The notes under the pieces: model-generated
Database searches by the model: none
The model's input: only the letters and a program-made list of their open reading frames with translations
What the model was told of the DNA's origin: nothing
Program-made: the position numbers and the translations under genes
Shown here: in pieces, positions 16,532 to 24,895 of the stretch
Numbering within the stretch: the first letter of the stretch is position 1
Layout of the letters: the number at the start of each line of letters is the position of its first letter
From: Emcibacteraceae bacterium
GTDB lineage: Bacteria > Pseudomonadota > Alphaproteobacteria > Sphingomonadales > Emcibacteraceae
Reading direction: 5' to 3'
DNA: 61,471 nucleotides
NCBI GenBank assembly: GCA_028281625.1
Contig: JANQJN010000039.1
Span: forward strand, 1-61,471

Positions 16532-18676
16532 ATGATTAAGCACATTCAACTGACACTTATTTCTATAATGTTTGTGATTGGCCTCACCGCAAGCGCATCT
16601 GGGCGCCAGTATGACGCCACCCTCTCGCTTATTATTTATGCCGCAGGTAACAATGACGAGCGAGATGTCGCCAAGGAGCTTGGTAAGAATTTTACCAATG
16701 TGCAATCCTTTGATGCCACCAAAAACACAAACTTTTACCTTCATTACTATCTTACCGACGAGAATTTTGTTCAGTATTCACTAACCAGAAACGGCAGAAC
16801 TATTGATGCTGATAGCGGCGTGGAAACCCAGCACGGTACTGTCGGAGGATCGCGCTATGAAGAATATAAAAAAGATCAGAAATACAGCATTCAGTTTGCT
16901 GGCGGCGAACGGGAAAACAAAGTTTCAGTTGTCGTGAAACCTTATAAAGGAACCATGGTGCTTTATAATTCATATGGTACCGAATTGCTGCGGGTGGAAA
17001 GCCAGGATCACTACAAAACAGAATCGGCGGCTCTTAAAAACTCCATAAAACAGATTCGCCGCGCCATTGATCGTAACGGTGACAAAATGGCAATCAGGCA
17101 AAAACTCAGAAGCCTGTTCAGTGATTATGGTGAGCTTCGGGAAAACCAAAAACAAAAAGTCGATGCCCTTGCCTACATCGCCCATAAAGACATGCTTGAA
17201 CAAATGTACGGTGAAGTGGCACAGGTGGAGCTTCCGGCCGGGATGGTTCCCTATGCAAATCTTTATTCATCCATTAAAGACTACCGTGCGCTCGAACAAA
17301 TTCTCGATACGGATGCAGTTATTTTCGATAACCCTCCTGCGGTTAAAAGGCTTCCCGGCCATCTAATTAATGAAATAATTAAAGCGGATGCACCTGATGA
17401 CGTTATTGAAAAAGTGGCTGCGGCTTATAGCAAGAATGATTTTCAGGAACTGGATATCAATAACCTGACACCACTTTGGGCAGCGATTTCACAAAAAGAC
17501 ACTGCGCTAATGGAAAAACTGATTGCGCTAGGTGCCAATGTCAATCAGATCACCAATGTAAACGGCAGCTATCTGACACCGCTAATGCTATCCGCACAGC
17601 TTGGTGACAAAACCACATCTGAGGTACTTGTAAATCGTGGGGCACGTAAAGAACTGACTACACCCAGTGGGTTTACGGCCTGGTCAACAGCCATGTGGCA
17701 AGCCAAATATGATCATGCGGAATATCTTTGGCCAACGGACCTATTTGATTTTAACAGCCAAGAAGCGCAGAATTTATTCGTTCAGGCGGCGTACTATGGA
17801 AGCACCGACAAGGTTAAGAAAATGATCGAAAATGGCGTTCCCATCACGTCCCGCGGGGTTAATGGCGATAATGTTGTTATTTCGGCGATCAAAGGCATAA
17901 ACACCTTTTCAATTGAGCCTGACTTCCAACTTCCTGGCGCGACCGAGCACTCATCAGGGTCAAAAGTATTCTGGGATATTATTGCTGAAGCGCAAACCGC
18001 AGGATTTGATGATCCTTACAGAAACACAACAGACACACTCCGTCAAACGGTACTTTTTTACGCCTATCCGGAAGGTAGCAATAGTGTGAAGGATGAGCAT
18101 CTGGATCTTATTTCAAAAATTATTCAGTTTGGAGTCAATCCAGAAATTACCAACGTGAATGGCCAGAACGCCGATCAGGTTTATCAGGATGCCCGTCTTG
18201 CTTACCTTGATGAGCTTTATGAAAGCCAGCTTAAAGACATTAATGAAGAACGGCGCGATGCCGCAGAACTTGCGCAAATCAAACAGGATGAAGCCCGCGA
18301 TCAAGCGCTCGAATCCATAGGAGAACTGGACAGCTTTAAAACCCGCGCACGTGCGACACAAAATGCAAGACGACTTGAACTTTTTGAAAGACAAGATCGG
18401 AGAGCGCGACAAATGCGAGCGAGAACACAATCCACCGAGTTCGAACGCGACACATCGGACGTCACACAAAATTTGGATGTTGCGGCGATCAAAGATGCGG
18501 TTGATGAAAAAATTCGTGAAGTTTACGCGAATGATCTGAAGATCGCCAATGATCTTGCGCTGCAACGTATTGACGAACTAGAAGAAATGATTGACGGCCT
18601 TAAACAGGATGAAGTGGATAACGCTGCATCCCGAAAAGTAAAAATCACCCGCCTTGTGGCGCAAGGTTCGGATTAA
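16532..18676 (+). CDS. Secreted ankyrin-repeat protein with coiled-coil tail
   Basis: The start at 16532 is preceded by AAGGAG (16521-16526) and gives a signal peptide (MIKHIQLTLISIMFVIGLTA, cleavage near ASG-RQ); the longer frame from 16424 lacks both. The product is 714 residues. The N-terminal third is a beta-rich domain I do not recognise. The middle has ankyrin-like repeats (LTPLWAAISQKDTALMEKLI, LTPLMLSAQLGDKTTSEVLV, VQAAYYGSTDKVKKMIENGV). The C-terminal part (about 590-714) is highly charged coiled coil. Ankyrin repeats bind proteins; a periplasmic or exported scaffold is likely, and the partner is unknown. Confidence 0.75.
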   Translation: MIKHIQLTLISIMFVIGLTASASGRQYDATLSLIIYAAGNNDERDVAKELGKNFTNVQSFDATKNTNFYLHYYLTDENFVQYSLTRNGRTIDADSGVETQHGTVGGSRYEEYKKDQKYSIQFAGGERENKVSVVVKPYKGTMVLYNSYGTELLRVESQDHYKTESAALKNSIKQIRRAIDRNGDKMAIRQKLRSLFSDYGELRENQKQKVDALAYIAHKDMLEQMYGEVAQVELPAGMVPYANLYSSIKDYRALEQILDTDAVIFDNPPAVKRLPGHLINEIIKADAPDDVIEKVAAAYSKNDFQELDINNLTPLWAAISQKDTALMEKLIALGANVNQITNVNGSYLTPLMLSAQLGDKTTSEVLVNRGARKELTTPSGFTAWSTAMWQAKYDHAEYLWPTDLFDFNSQEAQNLFVQAAYYGSTDKVKKMIENGVPITSRGVNGDNVVISAIKGINTFSIEPDFQLPGATEHSSGSKVFWDIIAEAQTAGFDDPYRNTTDTLRQTVLFYAYPEGSNSVKDEHLDLISKIIQFGVNPEITNVNGQNADQVYQDARLAYLDELYESQLKDINEERRDAAELAQIKQDEARDQALESIGELDSFKTRARATQNARRLELFERQDRRARQMRARTQSTEFERDTSDVTQNLDVAAIKDAVDEKIREVYANDLKIANDLALQRIDELEEMIDGLKQDEVDNAASRKVKITRLVAQGSD

Positions 18677-18684
18677 GCTTTCAT

Positions 18685-19278
18685 ATGAAAATCATCACTG
18701 TATCCGGCGCCAGCGGTTCGGGTAAGTCCCTCCTAACCAACCATATACAAAATGCTATAGAGGGCTCATTGCTGTTGAGCATTGACCGTTATTATCTAAG
18801 TAAAACAGAACAAATTAAGAAAAACGGTTATTTTAATTTCGATGATCCTGCATCGATCGATAGTGAATTGCTCCGCATCCATTTGGATGAGCTTACGGTC
18901 AAGGGCCGCGCAACTGTACCGATTTATGATTTTACCGTCAGTGAACGAGATGGTTACGAGGCAGTGATGGCAACAAACGCGATCATTGTCGATGGCCTTT
19001 TTTCAAACGCGCTGCTTGAAAATGAAAGCCACCTGTCCATTTTTGTCGATGTTGACCTTGATGTGGCGCTCGAGCGGCGTATTAAAAGAGATGTTGCCGA
19101 ACGTGGAAGAACTGTGCAAAGCGTTATAAAACAATATGAAAAGCAGGTGCGCCCATCATATGAAAAGTTTATCGCCCCACTGAGAGAGACCGCTGACCAC
19201 ACGTTAACCAACAATCATAGTATCGATGAATTTCTAAGGCACGCAGACGAATTACTCACTAACCATTTGCCTGAATAG
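18685..19278 (+). CDS. Uridine kinase-like P-loop kinase
   Basis: This 197-residue protein begins with a Walker A motif (GASGSGKS, residues 8-15), followed by LLSIDRYYLS, YFNFDDPASID and a later IIVDGLF strand with RRIKRDV. That pattern is the uridine kinase/phosphoribulokinase-like family, which phosphorylates nucleosides or related small molecules with ATP or GTP. The substrate cannot be fixed from sequence. The gene follows the ankyrin gene by 8 bp and may be co-transcribed. Its last 20 bp overlap the convergent permease gene. Confidence 0.8.
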   Translation: MKIITVSGASGSGKSLLTNHIQNAIEGSLLLSIDRYYLSKTEQIKKNGYFNFDDPASIDSELLRIHLDELTVKGRATVPIYDFTVSERDGYEAVMATNAIIVDGLFSNALLENESHLSIFVDVDLDVALERRIKRDVAERGRTVQSVIKQYEKQVRPSYEKFIAPLRETADHTLTNNHSIDEFLRHADELLTNHLPE

Positions 19279-20563
19279 CTTTTGATCTAAATCGAATATA
19301 GATCACCACAAAGATCAGATACCCAGCAATCAAAAACCAGGCAAGACGATCAATATCTGAAAAGGATATTGCAAACTGGCATAATAAAATCACAAGTCCC
19401 ATAACACTAAGTGTTTGAAGCGCATTTTGTGACAGTTTCCAATGAGCGGATGCAAAAACATCCGGAAGTTTACGTGCGAGCAAAAATGCTGCGACTAGCG
19501 GCACCATGTCATATATAAACACAAGGCTGCTGCCTTTCATAATGATATCTCGTAGGTCTTCACCAATCAGTATCGGGAAGGCCCCAACAATTAGCAGCAT
19601 TGTAAGCAAATAATGTGGTGTGCCATATCGCTTGTTCACAACCGCAATTCCTTTAGGAAGCCAGCCGTCGTCACAAGCAATCAGCACCGATTTTGTCGCC
19701 CATGAAAAGGTGGAATTGATACTGGTCGCCAGTGCGCAAAGCCCCGCGCCAACGATAAAGGCCGTATAAACACCGGGCGGCAAAATTTCCTTGGCCACAT
19801 CGGAAAGCGTGGCACCAGCCGTTTGCTCAATTGGCAGAATTCCCACAGCAACGATGGAAACCAGCGCGAAGAAAACTGCCGCAATCAGGGTACTAGCAAC
19901 AATCGCACGTGGCAGATCACGATGCGGATTTTTCATTTCACCGCCAAGTTCGGAAACAAATTGTGCGCCGCCCGTTGCAAAGGACATCACCACGCAAGCC
20001 AGAGCAAAACCGTACCAGCCATCAGGAAAAAGTTTTTCCTGATCGGTAAAATTTGCGTAATCCACTTCGAGTATTCCAAAGAAAATCAGTGACGAAAGCC
20101 CCACGAGCAACACAACAATCATAACCTTCTGTACTGCTGCTGCCTGTTTAATCCCAACCAAATTTACCAGATAAAAAACAAATAATATGCCAACAGCGAC
20201 CGCTCGAATATTGATTTCCGGAAGCAGTGCTGCAGCATATTGCGCAAAACCCAATGCAAAAAGGGCGATTAAAAAATGCGTGATCAAAAGTACTGCGAGG
20301 TAGAAAAAACCGACCTCCGGCCCAAGCACCCGTTTGCAGTAAACATAAAGCCCGCCAGTGGCCGGCATTGCCGAGCCCATAAAAACAACAGGCAGTTGCT
20401 TAATTACTGATAGTATGGAGGAAAGAATAAACGCGAAAGGAACTGCGTAAGCAGTGAATTGAATTCCGATGCCAATGAGCACCATAATTCCGGAGCCAAT
20501 CACCTGCCCGAGGGCAATGGCAAACACATCCCAAAAGCTCAACGTTTTTTTTAGTTTGCTCAA
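19259..20563 (-). CDS. APC-superfamily amino acid permease
   Basis: A 434-residue membrane protein with about 12 hydrophobic helices and the APC signature near the N-terminus (ALGQVIGSGIMVLIGIGIQF). Family members import or exchange amino acids. It sits 9 bp after the PLP-enzyme gene and ends the operon MFS transporter, PLP enzyme, permease, which suggests that it moves the amino acid handled by that enzyme, perhaps methionine, cysteine or a homoserine ester. Confidence 0.85.
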   Translation of the reverse strand: MSKLKKTLSFWDVFAIALGQVIGSGIMVLIGIGIQFTAYAVPFAFILSSILSVIKQLPVVFMGSAMPATGGLYVYCKRVLGPEVGFFYLAVLLITHFLIALFALGFAQYAAALLPEINIRAVAVGILFVFYLVNLVGIKQAAAVQKVMIVVLLVGLSSLIFFGILEVDYANFTDQEKLFPDGWYGFALACVVMSFATGGAQFVSELGGEMKNPHRDLPRAIVASTLIAAVFFALVSIVAVGILPIEQTAGATLSDVAKEILPPGVYTAFIVGAGLCALATSINSTFSWATKSVLIACDDGWLPKGIAVVNKRYGTPHYLLTMLLIVGAFPILIGEDLRDIIMKGSSLVFIYDMVPLVAAFLLARKLPDVFASAHWKLSQNALQTLSVMGLVILLCQFAISFSDIDRLAWFLIAGYLIFVVIYIRFRSKAIQANG

Positions 20564-20572
20564 ATAAATCCC

Positions 20573-21772
20573 CTAGATCTTAGCGAGCGCAGCGTCGAAA
20601 TCCTCTATCAGATCGTCTACATCTTCAAGACCCACCGACACCCGGATCATACCGTCACGAATGCCCATTTCAAGTCGCTCTTCTTGTGGAATATCAAGAA
20701 ACGCCATCAATGCCGGAATCTGAGTAGTGGTTCGTGTTCCCCCAAGGCTCGCTGAAAAACAACTCAGTTCCAGATTATCTAATACCTTAAGGGCCGCATC
20801 GGCATCCTTAACTTCAAAAGTGAGCATGGCACCGAATTTGGGCATTTGGGATTTCGCGATATTGTGCTGTGGATGGCTTTCAAGTCCAGGATACCATACA
20901 CCTTTCACGGCCTTATGGCCTTCAAAATGCGCAGCGAGCTTCGCCGCCGTTTTGCACTGCCGCTCAAGGCGAACGCTCAGTGTCTGAATACCGCGGATCA
21001 GCATCCAGGCGTTAAATGGCGCAAGTGGCGCACCAAGCTTGACCATGGTATTCCAGCGGATTTGTTCTAAAAAATCTACCGGTAATTTGTCTGATCTCAT
21101 GCATATGGCGCCACCAATAATATCGCTGTGACCACCGATGAATTTAGTAGCACTTTCCACCACAATATCCACCCCATGATCAAGTGGTCGCATCACATAG
21201 GGGGAGGCAAACGTATTATCACACACCACAATAATGCCATTTCCCTCGGCCAAATTGACAATCGGCTTGATGGGTGCAACTTTCATGGATGGATTGGCTA
21301 TGGTTTCGAAATATATAACCTTTGTGTTCGGTCTTATGGCCGCCTTCACCGCGTCGATATCCGCCGTATCAACAAAAGTGGTTTCGATGTTATAATCGGT
21401 GAGCCGATGATCAAGCATTTCATGAGTGGAACTATACGTGGTCCAGTCACAAACGATATGATCTCCGCTTTTAAGTAAGCCAAGAAGCGTAACTGAAATA
21501 GCCGCCATACCCGATGCAGTGGCAAGGCAGGCATCCGCCCCTTCGATCGCCATCATTTGTTCTTCAAACTGATATTCCGTTGGATTGCCGCAGCGGCCAT
21601 AGATATTCACGTCTTTGCGTTCGCCATCGACAATGCGCTGGAAAATCTCACGATCATATTGAAAACTGGAGGCCATAACGATAGGCGGATTGACCGCCCT
21701 GGTCGCCTCATCCGGCGGAATATAAACCGCTTTACTATCGAAGCGAAGTTTACCTCGTTTATCTTTATCCAT
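20573..21772 (-). CDS. Cys/Met-metabolism PLP enzyme (gamma-lyase/synthase type)
   Basis: The 399 residues have the trans-sulfuration fold-type I pattern: YGRCGNPTEYQFEEQM near the N-terminus, the PLP phosphate region (SGMAAISVTLLGLLKSGDHI), Asp in VVCDNTFASPY, and the Schiff-base Lys in SATKFIGGHSDIIGG. Relatives are cystathionine gamma-synthase, methionine gamma-lyase and O-acyl-homoserine sulfhydrylase; the sequence does not separate them by eye. The start codon overlaps the upstream stop (TGATG), so it is coupled to the MFS transporter. Both genes lie downstream of a predicted MarR operator. Confidence 0.85.
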   Translation of the reverse strand: MDKDKRGKLRFDSKAVYIPPDEATRAVNPPIVMASSFQYDREIFQRIVDGERKDVNIYGRCGNPTEYQFEEQMMAIEGADACLATASGMAAISVTLLGLLKSGDHIVCDWTTYSSTHEMLDHRLTDYNIETTFVDTADIDAVKAAIRPNTKVIYFETIANPSMKVAPIKPIVNLAEGNGIIVVCDNTFASPYVMRPLDHGVDIVVESATKFIGGHSDIIGGAICMRSDKLPVDFLEQIRWNTMVKLGAPLAPFNAWMLIRGIQTLSVRLERQCKTAAKLAAHFEGHKAVKGVWYPGLESHPQHNIAKSQMPKFGAMLTFEVKDADAALKVLDNLELSCFSASLGGTRTTTQIPALMAFLDIPQEERLEMGIRDGMIRVSVGLEDVDDLIEDFDAALAKI

Positions 21773-23007
21773 CAGTGAGCATGCTCCACTTTAAATTTAT
21801 ATTCACCAAGACGGGAGACCAATATACAGCCAATGGCAAGGGATACCATCGCGGAAATCATGGTGTAGTTGTAACTTCCGTAAATATCGTAACCAAATCC
21901 CATAATCGTTGGGCCGAACCCAGTTCCAAGGCTAAATGTTACAATCTGAAAACCGAAAAGTACCGAAAAATTCTTGAGGCCGAAATACCGGGACAACAGA
22001 TATGGTGTCACATCAAATTCCGCACCCATTCCAATTCCAAACAAAATGATCGGGATGATGGCGTATTCTGTGCTGATGCCACTGAGAAAGAAAATATAAG
22101 CGAGGAATGGGCCCGCCAGAAATGCGATCGCCACATAGGGGGCGTGGTAAATATCCAACAAATAACCCGCCACCGCGCGACCGATGATCAGTCCAAAACC
22201 CATTGCACCGGCATAAAAGGCCGCCCGTTCGGTAGTAAGCCCGGAATCAATCAAAATAGGTTGAAGATGACCAAGTAGTCCTGAGTTGCCAATCGCAACG
22301 AATAAAAATCCAATTGCGATGATCCAAAATGTACCACTTGAAAGCGCCTCTTTAACCGATACGCCTTCTCTAAATTCGGCCGAATTTTCTTCTTGATTGG
22401 GTAATCCATCCTCTACGGGCGGCTTATCTTTCAGGGTAAAGAAGAGCGGCGGAAAAGAGATAATAAATACAATAAGGCCAAGATATTGATAGGCCACGCG
22501 CCAACCGTAATTATCGATAAGGAATTGATTTAGAATAGGAATAATCATCGCACCGATTCCCATTCCAGCAAGAGTTAGGCCCAGTGCAAATCCGCGTTTC
22601 CTGTTAAACCAGGCGGAAATTATTTTCGAATATGTCATTGGACCGGTACCAGCAGCAAAGAATACCATGGTCAGTGAAATGATAATCAGGTGAAATGTAT
22701 TTTGTGCCAAGGAATAGGACGCAAGAGTGATAGAAAGAAATACAACACCCAGTAAGATCATTTTCCGGGAACCATACTTATCGCTTAGTTTTCCGATCAA
22801 GGGGGCCGCGATCAAGTTCCCAAGTATTCCGAGATTAATCGCTCCGGACACTTCACCGCGTCCTGCGTTTAGAGCTTCTGAAAGAGGAATTACAAAGGCG
22901 GGCGTTCCGTAAATTAGAAAAATTGGCACCCCAAGGATCATACCGATGATACACCCGATAATTAGGGGTATGCTTTTATCATTAAATTCGTTGATCACCT
23001 GTGTCAT
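21772..23007 (-). CDS. MFS transporter, oxalate/formate- or monocarboxylate-like
   Basis: About 411 residues with 12 predicted helices. The loop motif GKLSDKYGSRKMILLG between helices 2 and 3 and the opening LIIGCIIGMILGVPIFLIYG resemble the OFA/monocarboxylate group of the major facilitator superfamily. The start at 23007 (MTQVIN) has GGGAG 7 bases upstream; the 23061 start would run through the operator. It begins the operon that continues with the PLP enzyme and the APC permease. A candidate -35/-10 pair (TTGATC, 17 bases, TATCGT) lies upstream. In a catabolic island it plausibly imports an aromatic or carboxylic acid, which is inference. Confidence 0.8.
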   Translation of the reverse strand: MTQVINEFNDKSIPLIIGCIIGMILGVPIFLIYGTPAFVIPLSEALNAGRGEVSGAINLGILGNLIAAPLIGKLSDKYGSRKMILLGVVFLSITLASYSLAQNTFHLIIISLTMVFFAAGTGPMTYSKIISAWFNRKRGFALGLTLAGMGIGAMIIPILNQFLIDNYGWRVAYQYLGLIVFIISFPPLFFTLKDKPPVEDGLPNQEENSAEFREGVSVKEALSSGTFWIIAIGFLFVAIGNSGLLGHLQPILIDSGLTTERAAFYAGAMGFGLIIGRAVAGYLLDIYHAPYVAIAFLAGPFLAYIFFLSGISTEYAIIPIILFGIGMGAEFDVTPYLLSRYFGLKNFSVLFGFQIVTFSLGTGFGPTIMGFGYDIYGSYNYTMISAMVSLAIGCILVSRLGEYKFKVEHAH

Positions 23008-23063
23008 TTTCTTTCTCCCTGAGGTCAAAACGATAGAGTAAAGAAACTTTGCGATCAACAATT

Positions 23064-23082
23064 ATGTCAGTTATATTGACAT
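23064..23082. promoter_or_regulatory. Predicted MarR operator, divergent MFS / DLH promoters
   Basis: ATGTCAGTTATATTGACAT is an inverted repeat with arms ATGTCA and TGACAT around a 7-base centre. The same arms and spacing occur at 28126-28144, next to the marR gene. It lies 34 bases before the DLH start and 56 before the MFS start. It would suit a dimeric winged-helix repressor binding both divergent promoters. Confidence 0.75.
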
Positions 23083-23116
23083 TGAAATGAAGCAATTTGC
23101 CTTAAGGAAACAGCAT

Positions 23117-23821
23117 ATGTGTCACACACAAGAAATTGAATTTTTTGGTAAATCATTAAATTATAATGATTTTTCAGAAATCGTTGACGGCATTACGTTT
23201 GAGGGCAATGGTCGAACAATTGCGATCCTGCCTGATATTTATGGTTTAACTGACTTCTATAAGGGCTACGCGTCCTATCTTGCAAAACAGGGGGCAACAG
23301 TACATTTGGTTAATCCATGGAGTGGCCTTGGTGATGATCCGAATGTGAGCCGCGAAGAAGCTTACGTACGCCGCTCAAAGCTAAAAGATAACGAGTATTG
23401 CGGTCAAATCGAAAAATTTTTGAACGCCAATAATGTGGATGCGATTGTCGGTTTTTGCCTGGGAGGAAATTTTTCGCTGGAAATGGCGAAACGAGGTTAC
23501 GAAGGTACCAATTTATCAGTCTACCCCCTACCTTGGGGCATGGACAATCGGGATAAAATTGAACCAGCATTTGACTATATGCCCGCCCTTAACAAGGACG
23601 TTCGTATATTTATGGGGGAAGCCGATCACCTTGCCGGGCCAGACAATATTGAAAAACTAAGATCAATTGTATCTGGTAATGATCATCTAACGCTCAATCT
23701 TTATGAAGGATCAAACCATGGCTTCTTCACCGACATTGACGGCGATGATGAGGCGCTTAAGGCAAACGCTCATGATGCGATCACCCGGATCAACGACATT
23801 CTGTTTGGCGATGACGCTTAA
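23117..23821 (+). CDS. Dienelactone hydrolase family protein
   Basis: About 234 residues. The alpha/beta-hydrolase nucleophile is Cys in GFCLGG (Cys114), with Asp170 in GEADH and His201 in SNHGFF completing the Cys-Asp-His triad typical of dienelactone hydrolases. These open 4-carboxymethylene-but-2-en-4-olides to maleylacetate in the modified ortho-cleavage pathway. The start at 23117 is chosen because AAGGAA is 7 bases upstream. It is followed 3 bp later by the maleylacetate reductase gene, the next step, which strengthens the assignment. Confidence 0.85.
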   Translation: MCHTQEIEFFGKSLNYNDFSEIVDGITFEGNGRTIAILPDIYGLTDFYKGYASYLAKQGATVHLVNPWSGLGDDPNVSREEAYVRRSKLKDNEYCGQIEKFLNANNVDAIVGFCLGGNFSLEMAKRGYEGTNLSVYPLPWGMDNRDKIEPAFDYMPALNKDVRIFMGEADHLAGPDNIEKLRSIVSGNDHLTLNLYEGSNHGFFTDIDGDDEALKANAHDAITRINDILFGDDA

Positions 23822-23824
23822 GCC

Positions 23825-24895
23825 ATGATGAATTTTACATATAAACCCCTGCCCTGGAACATCACATTCGCACCCGGTGCGGTTTCAAACATTCGTGGGA
23901 TGGTAGAAGGACTGGGGTTCAGCAAAGCGCTTATTTTATCCACGTCAGGTCAATCACAAAATGCTCAGATCGTGGCCAGTCACCTTGGTGAACTAATTGT
24001 TGGTCACTTTGACCAAGCCAAAATGCATGTGCCCATCGAAACGGTTAAGGAAGCGAGCAATTTAGCAAAAAGATTGGGCGCTGATTGCACGGTCTCCATA
24101 GGAGGAGGTTCCACCACCGGACTTGGTAAAGCATTGGCACTTAGGAAAAATTTACCAAACATAGCCATTCCAACAACCTATGCGGGGTCGGAAATGACCA
24201 ATATTTGGGGCATTACAGAAAAGGGAAAAAAAGTCACTGGCCGCGATGACATAGTGGTGCCCAATTTGGTGATATATGATCCGGAATTAACGTTATCGCT
24301 TCCTCCGTCCGTTGTTGGCCCAAGCGGGCTTAATGCATTGGCTCAGGCTGTTGTCAATGTTGCAACCGATGCGCCAAATACCATGGTTTCGCTGATGGCT
24401 CTTGAAGCCATTAAAGACATTGCGGAAAACCTACCAGCCATTATTTCCGAACCTGAAAATCTGGATGCCAGATCCAAAGTTCTTTATGGATCCAGCATGG
24501 CCGGTGCATCACTTGGTACTGGCACCACCAGTCTACATCACAAGCTTTGTCATACCTTTGGAGGGGCATTTAAAACGCCGCACGCGGAAACACATGCAAT
24601 CCTCCTCCCCCATTCGGTCGCCTATAATGCTAAAGCTACAGCAGATGGTAGCCAAGCCGTTGCCGATGCTATGGGAGTAACAGACGCCGCGATTGGCATT
24701 CGTGATTTGGCACTGAAAGTTGGCGCACCGACAGCGCTCAAGGATATCGGCATTTCAGAGCAAGATATTGGAAAGGCTGTAGAAATCGTCTTGGGAATGG
24801 ATTTTCACAATCCGGAGCCAATAACTGAGACGCGCCTACGACACATGATGGAAAACGCCTATCACGGGCGAGAGCCAACTATAGATCAAGCGTAA
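23825..24895 (+). CDS. Maleylacetate reductase (iron-ADH family)
   Basis: A 356-residue group III alcohol-dehydrogenase-like protein. Motifs are SIGGGSTTGLGKALA (NAD(P)H binding), IPTTYAGSEMTNIWGITE, VIYDPELTLSLPP, and LHHKLCHTFGGAFKTPHAETH. It converts maleylacetate to 3-oxoadipate. The helix usually reading NAIAHAVE here reads NALAQAVV, so a His metal ligand is Gln. Some maleylacetate reductases are known not to need metal, so activity may still be normal. ATGATG gives two start choices (23825 or 23828). The gene's end overlaps the convergent dehalogenase gene by 17 bp. Confidence 0.85.
   Translation: MMNFTYKPLPWNITFAPGAVSNIRGMVEGLGFSKALILSTSGQSQNAQIVASHLGELIVGHFDQAKMHVPIETVKEASNLAKRLGADCTVSIGGGSTTGLGKALALRKNLPNIAIPTTYAGSEMTNIWGITEKGKKVTGRDDIVVPNLVIYDPELTLSLPPSVVGPSGLNALAQAVVNVATDAPNTMVSLMALEAIKDIAENLPAIISEPENLDARSKVLYGSSMAGASLGTGTTSLHHKLCHTFGGAFKTPHAETHAILLPHSVAYNAKATADGSQAVADAMGVTDAAIGIRDLALKVGAPTALKDIGISEQDIGKAVEIVLGMDFHNPEPITETRLRHMMENAYHGREPTIDQA

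Noticed and set aside
21775..22278. 167-codon frame opposite the MFS gene
   Set aside because: Antisense shadow; the product is low in hydrophobic order and matches nothing I know.
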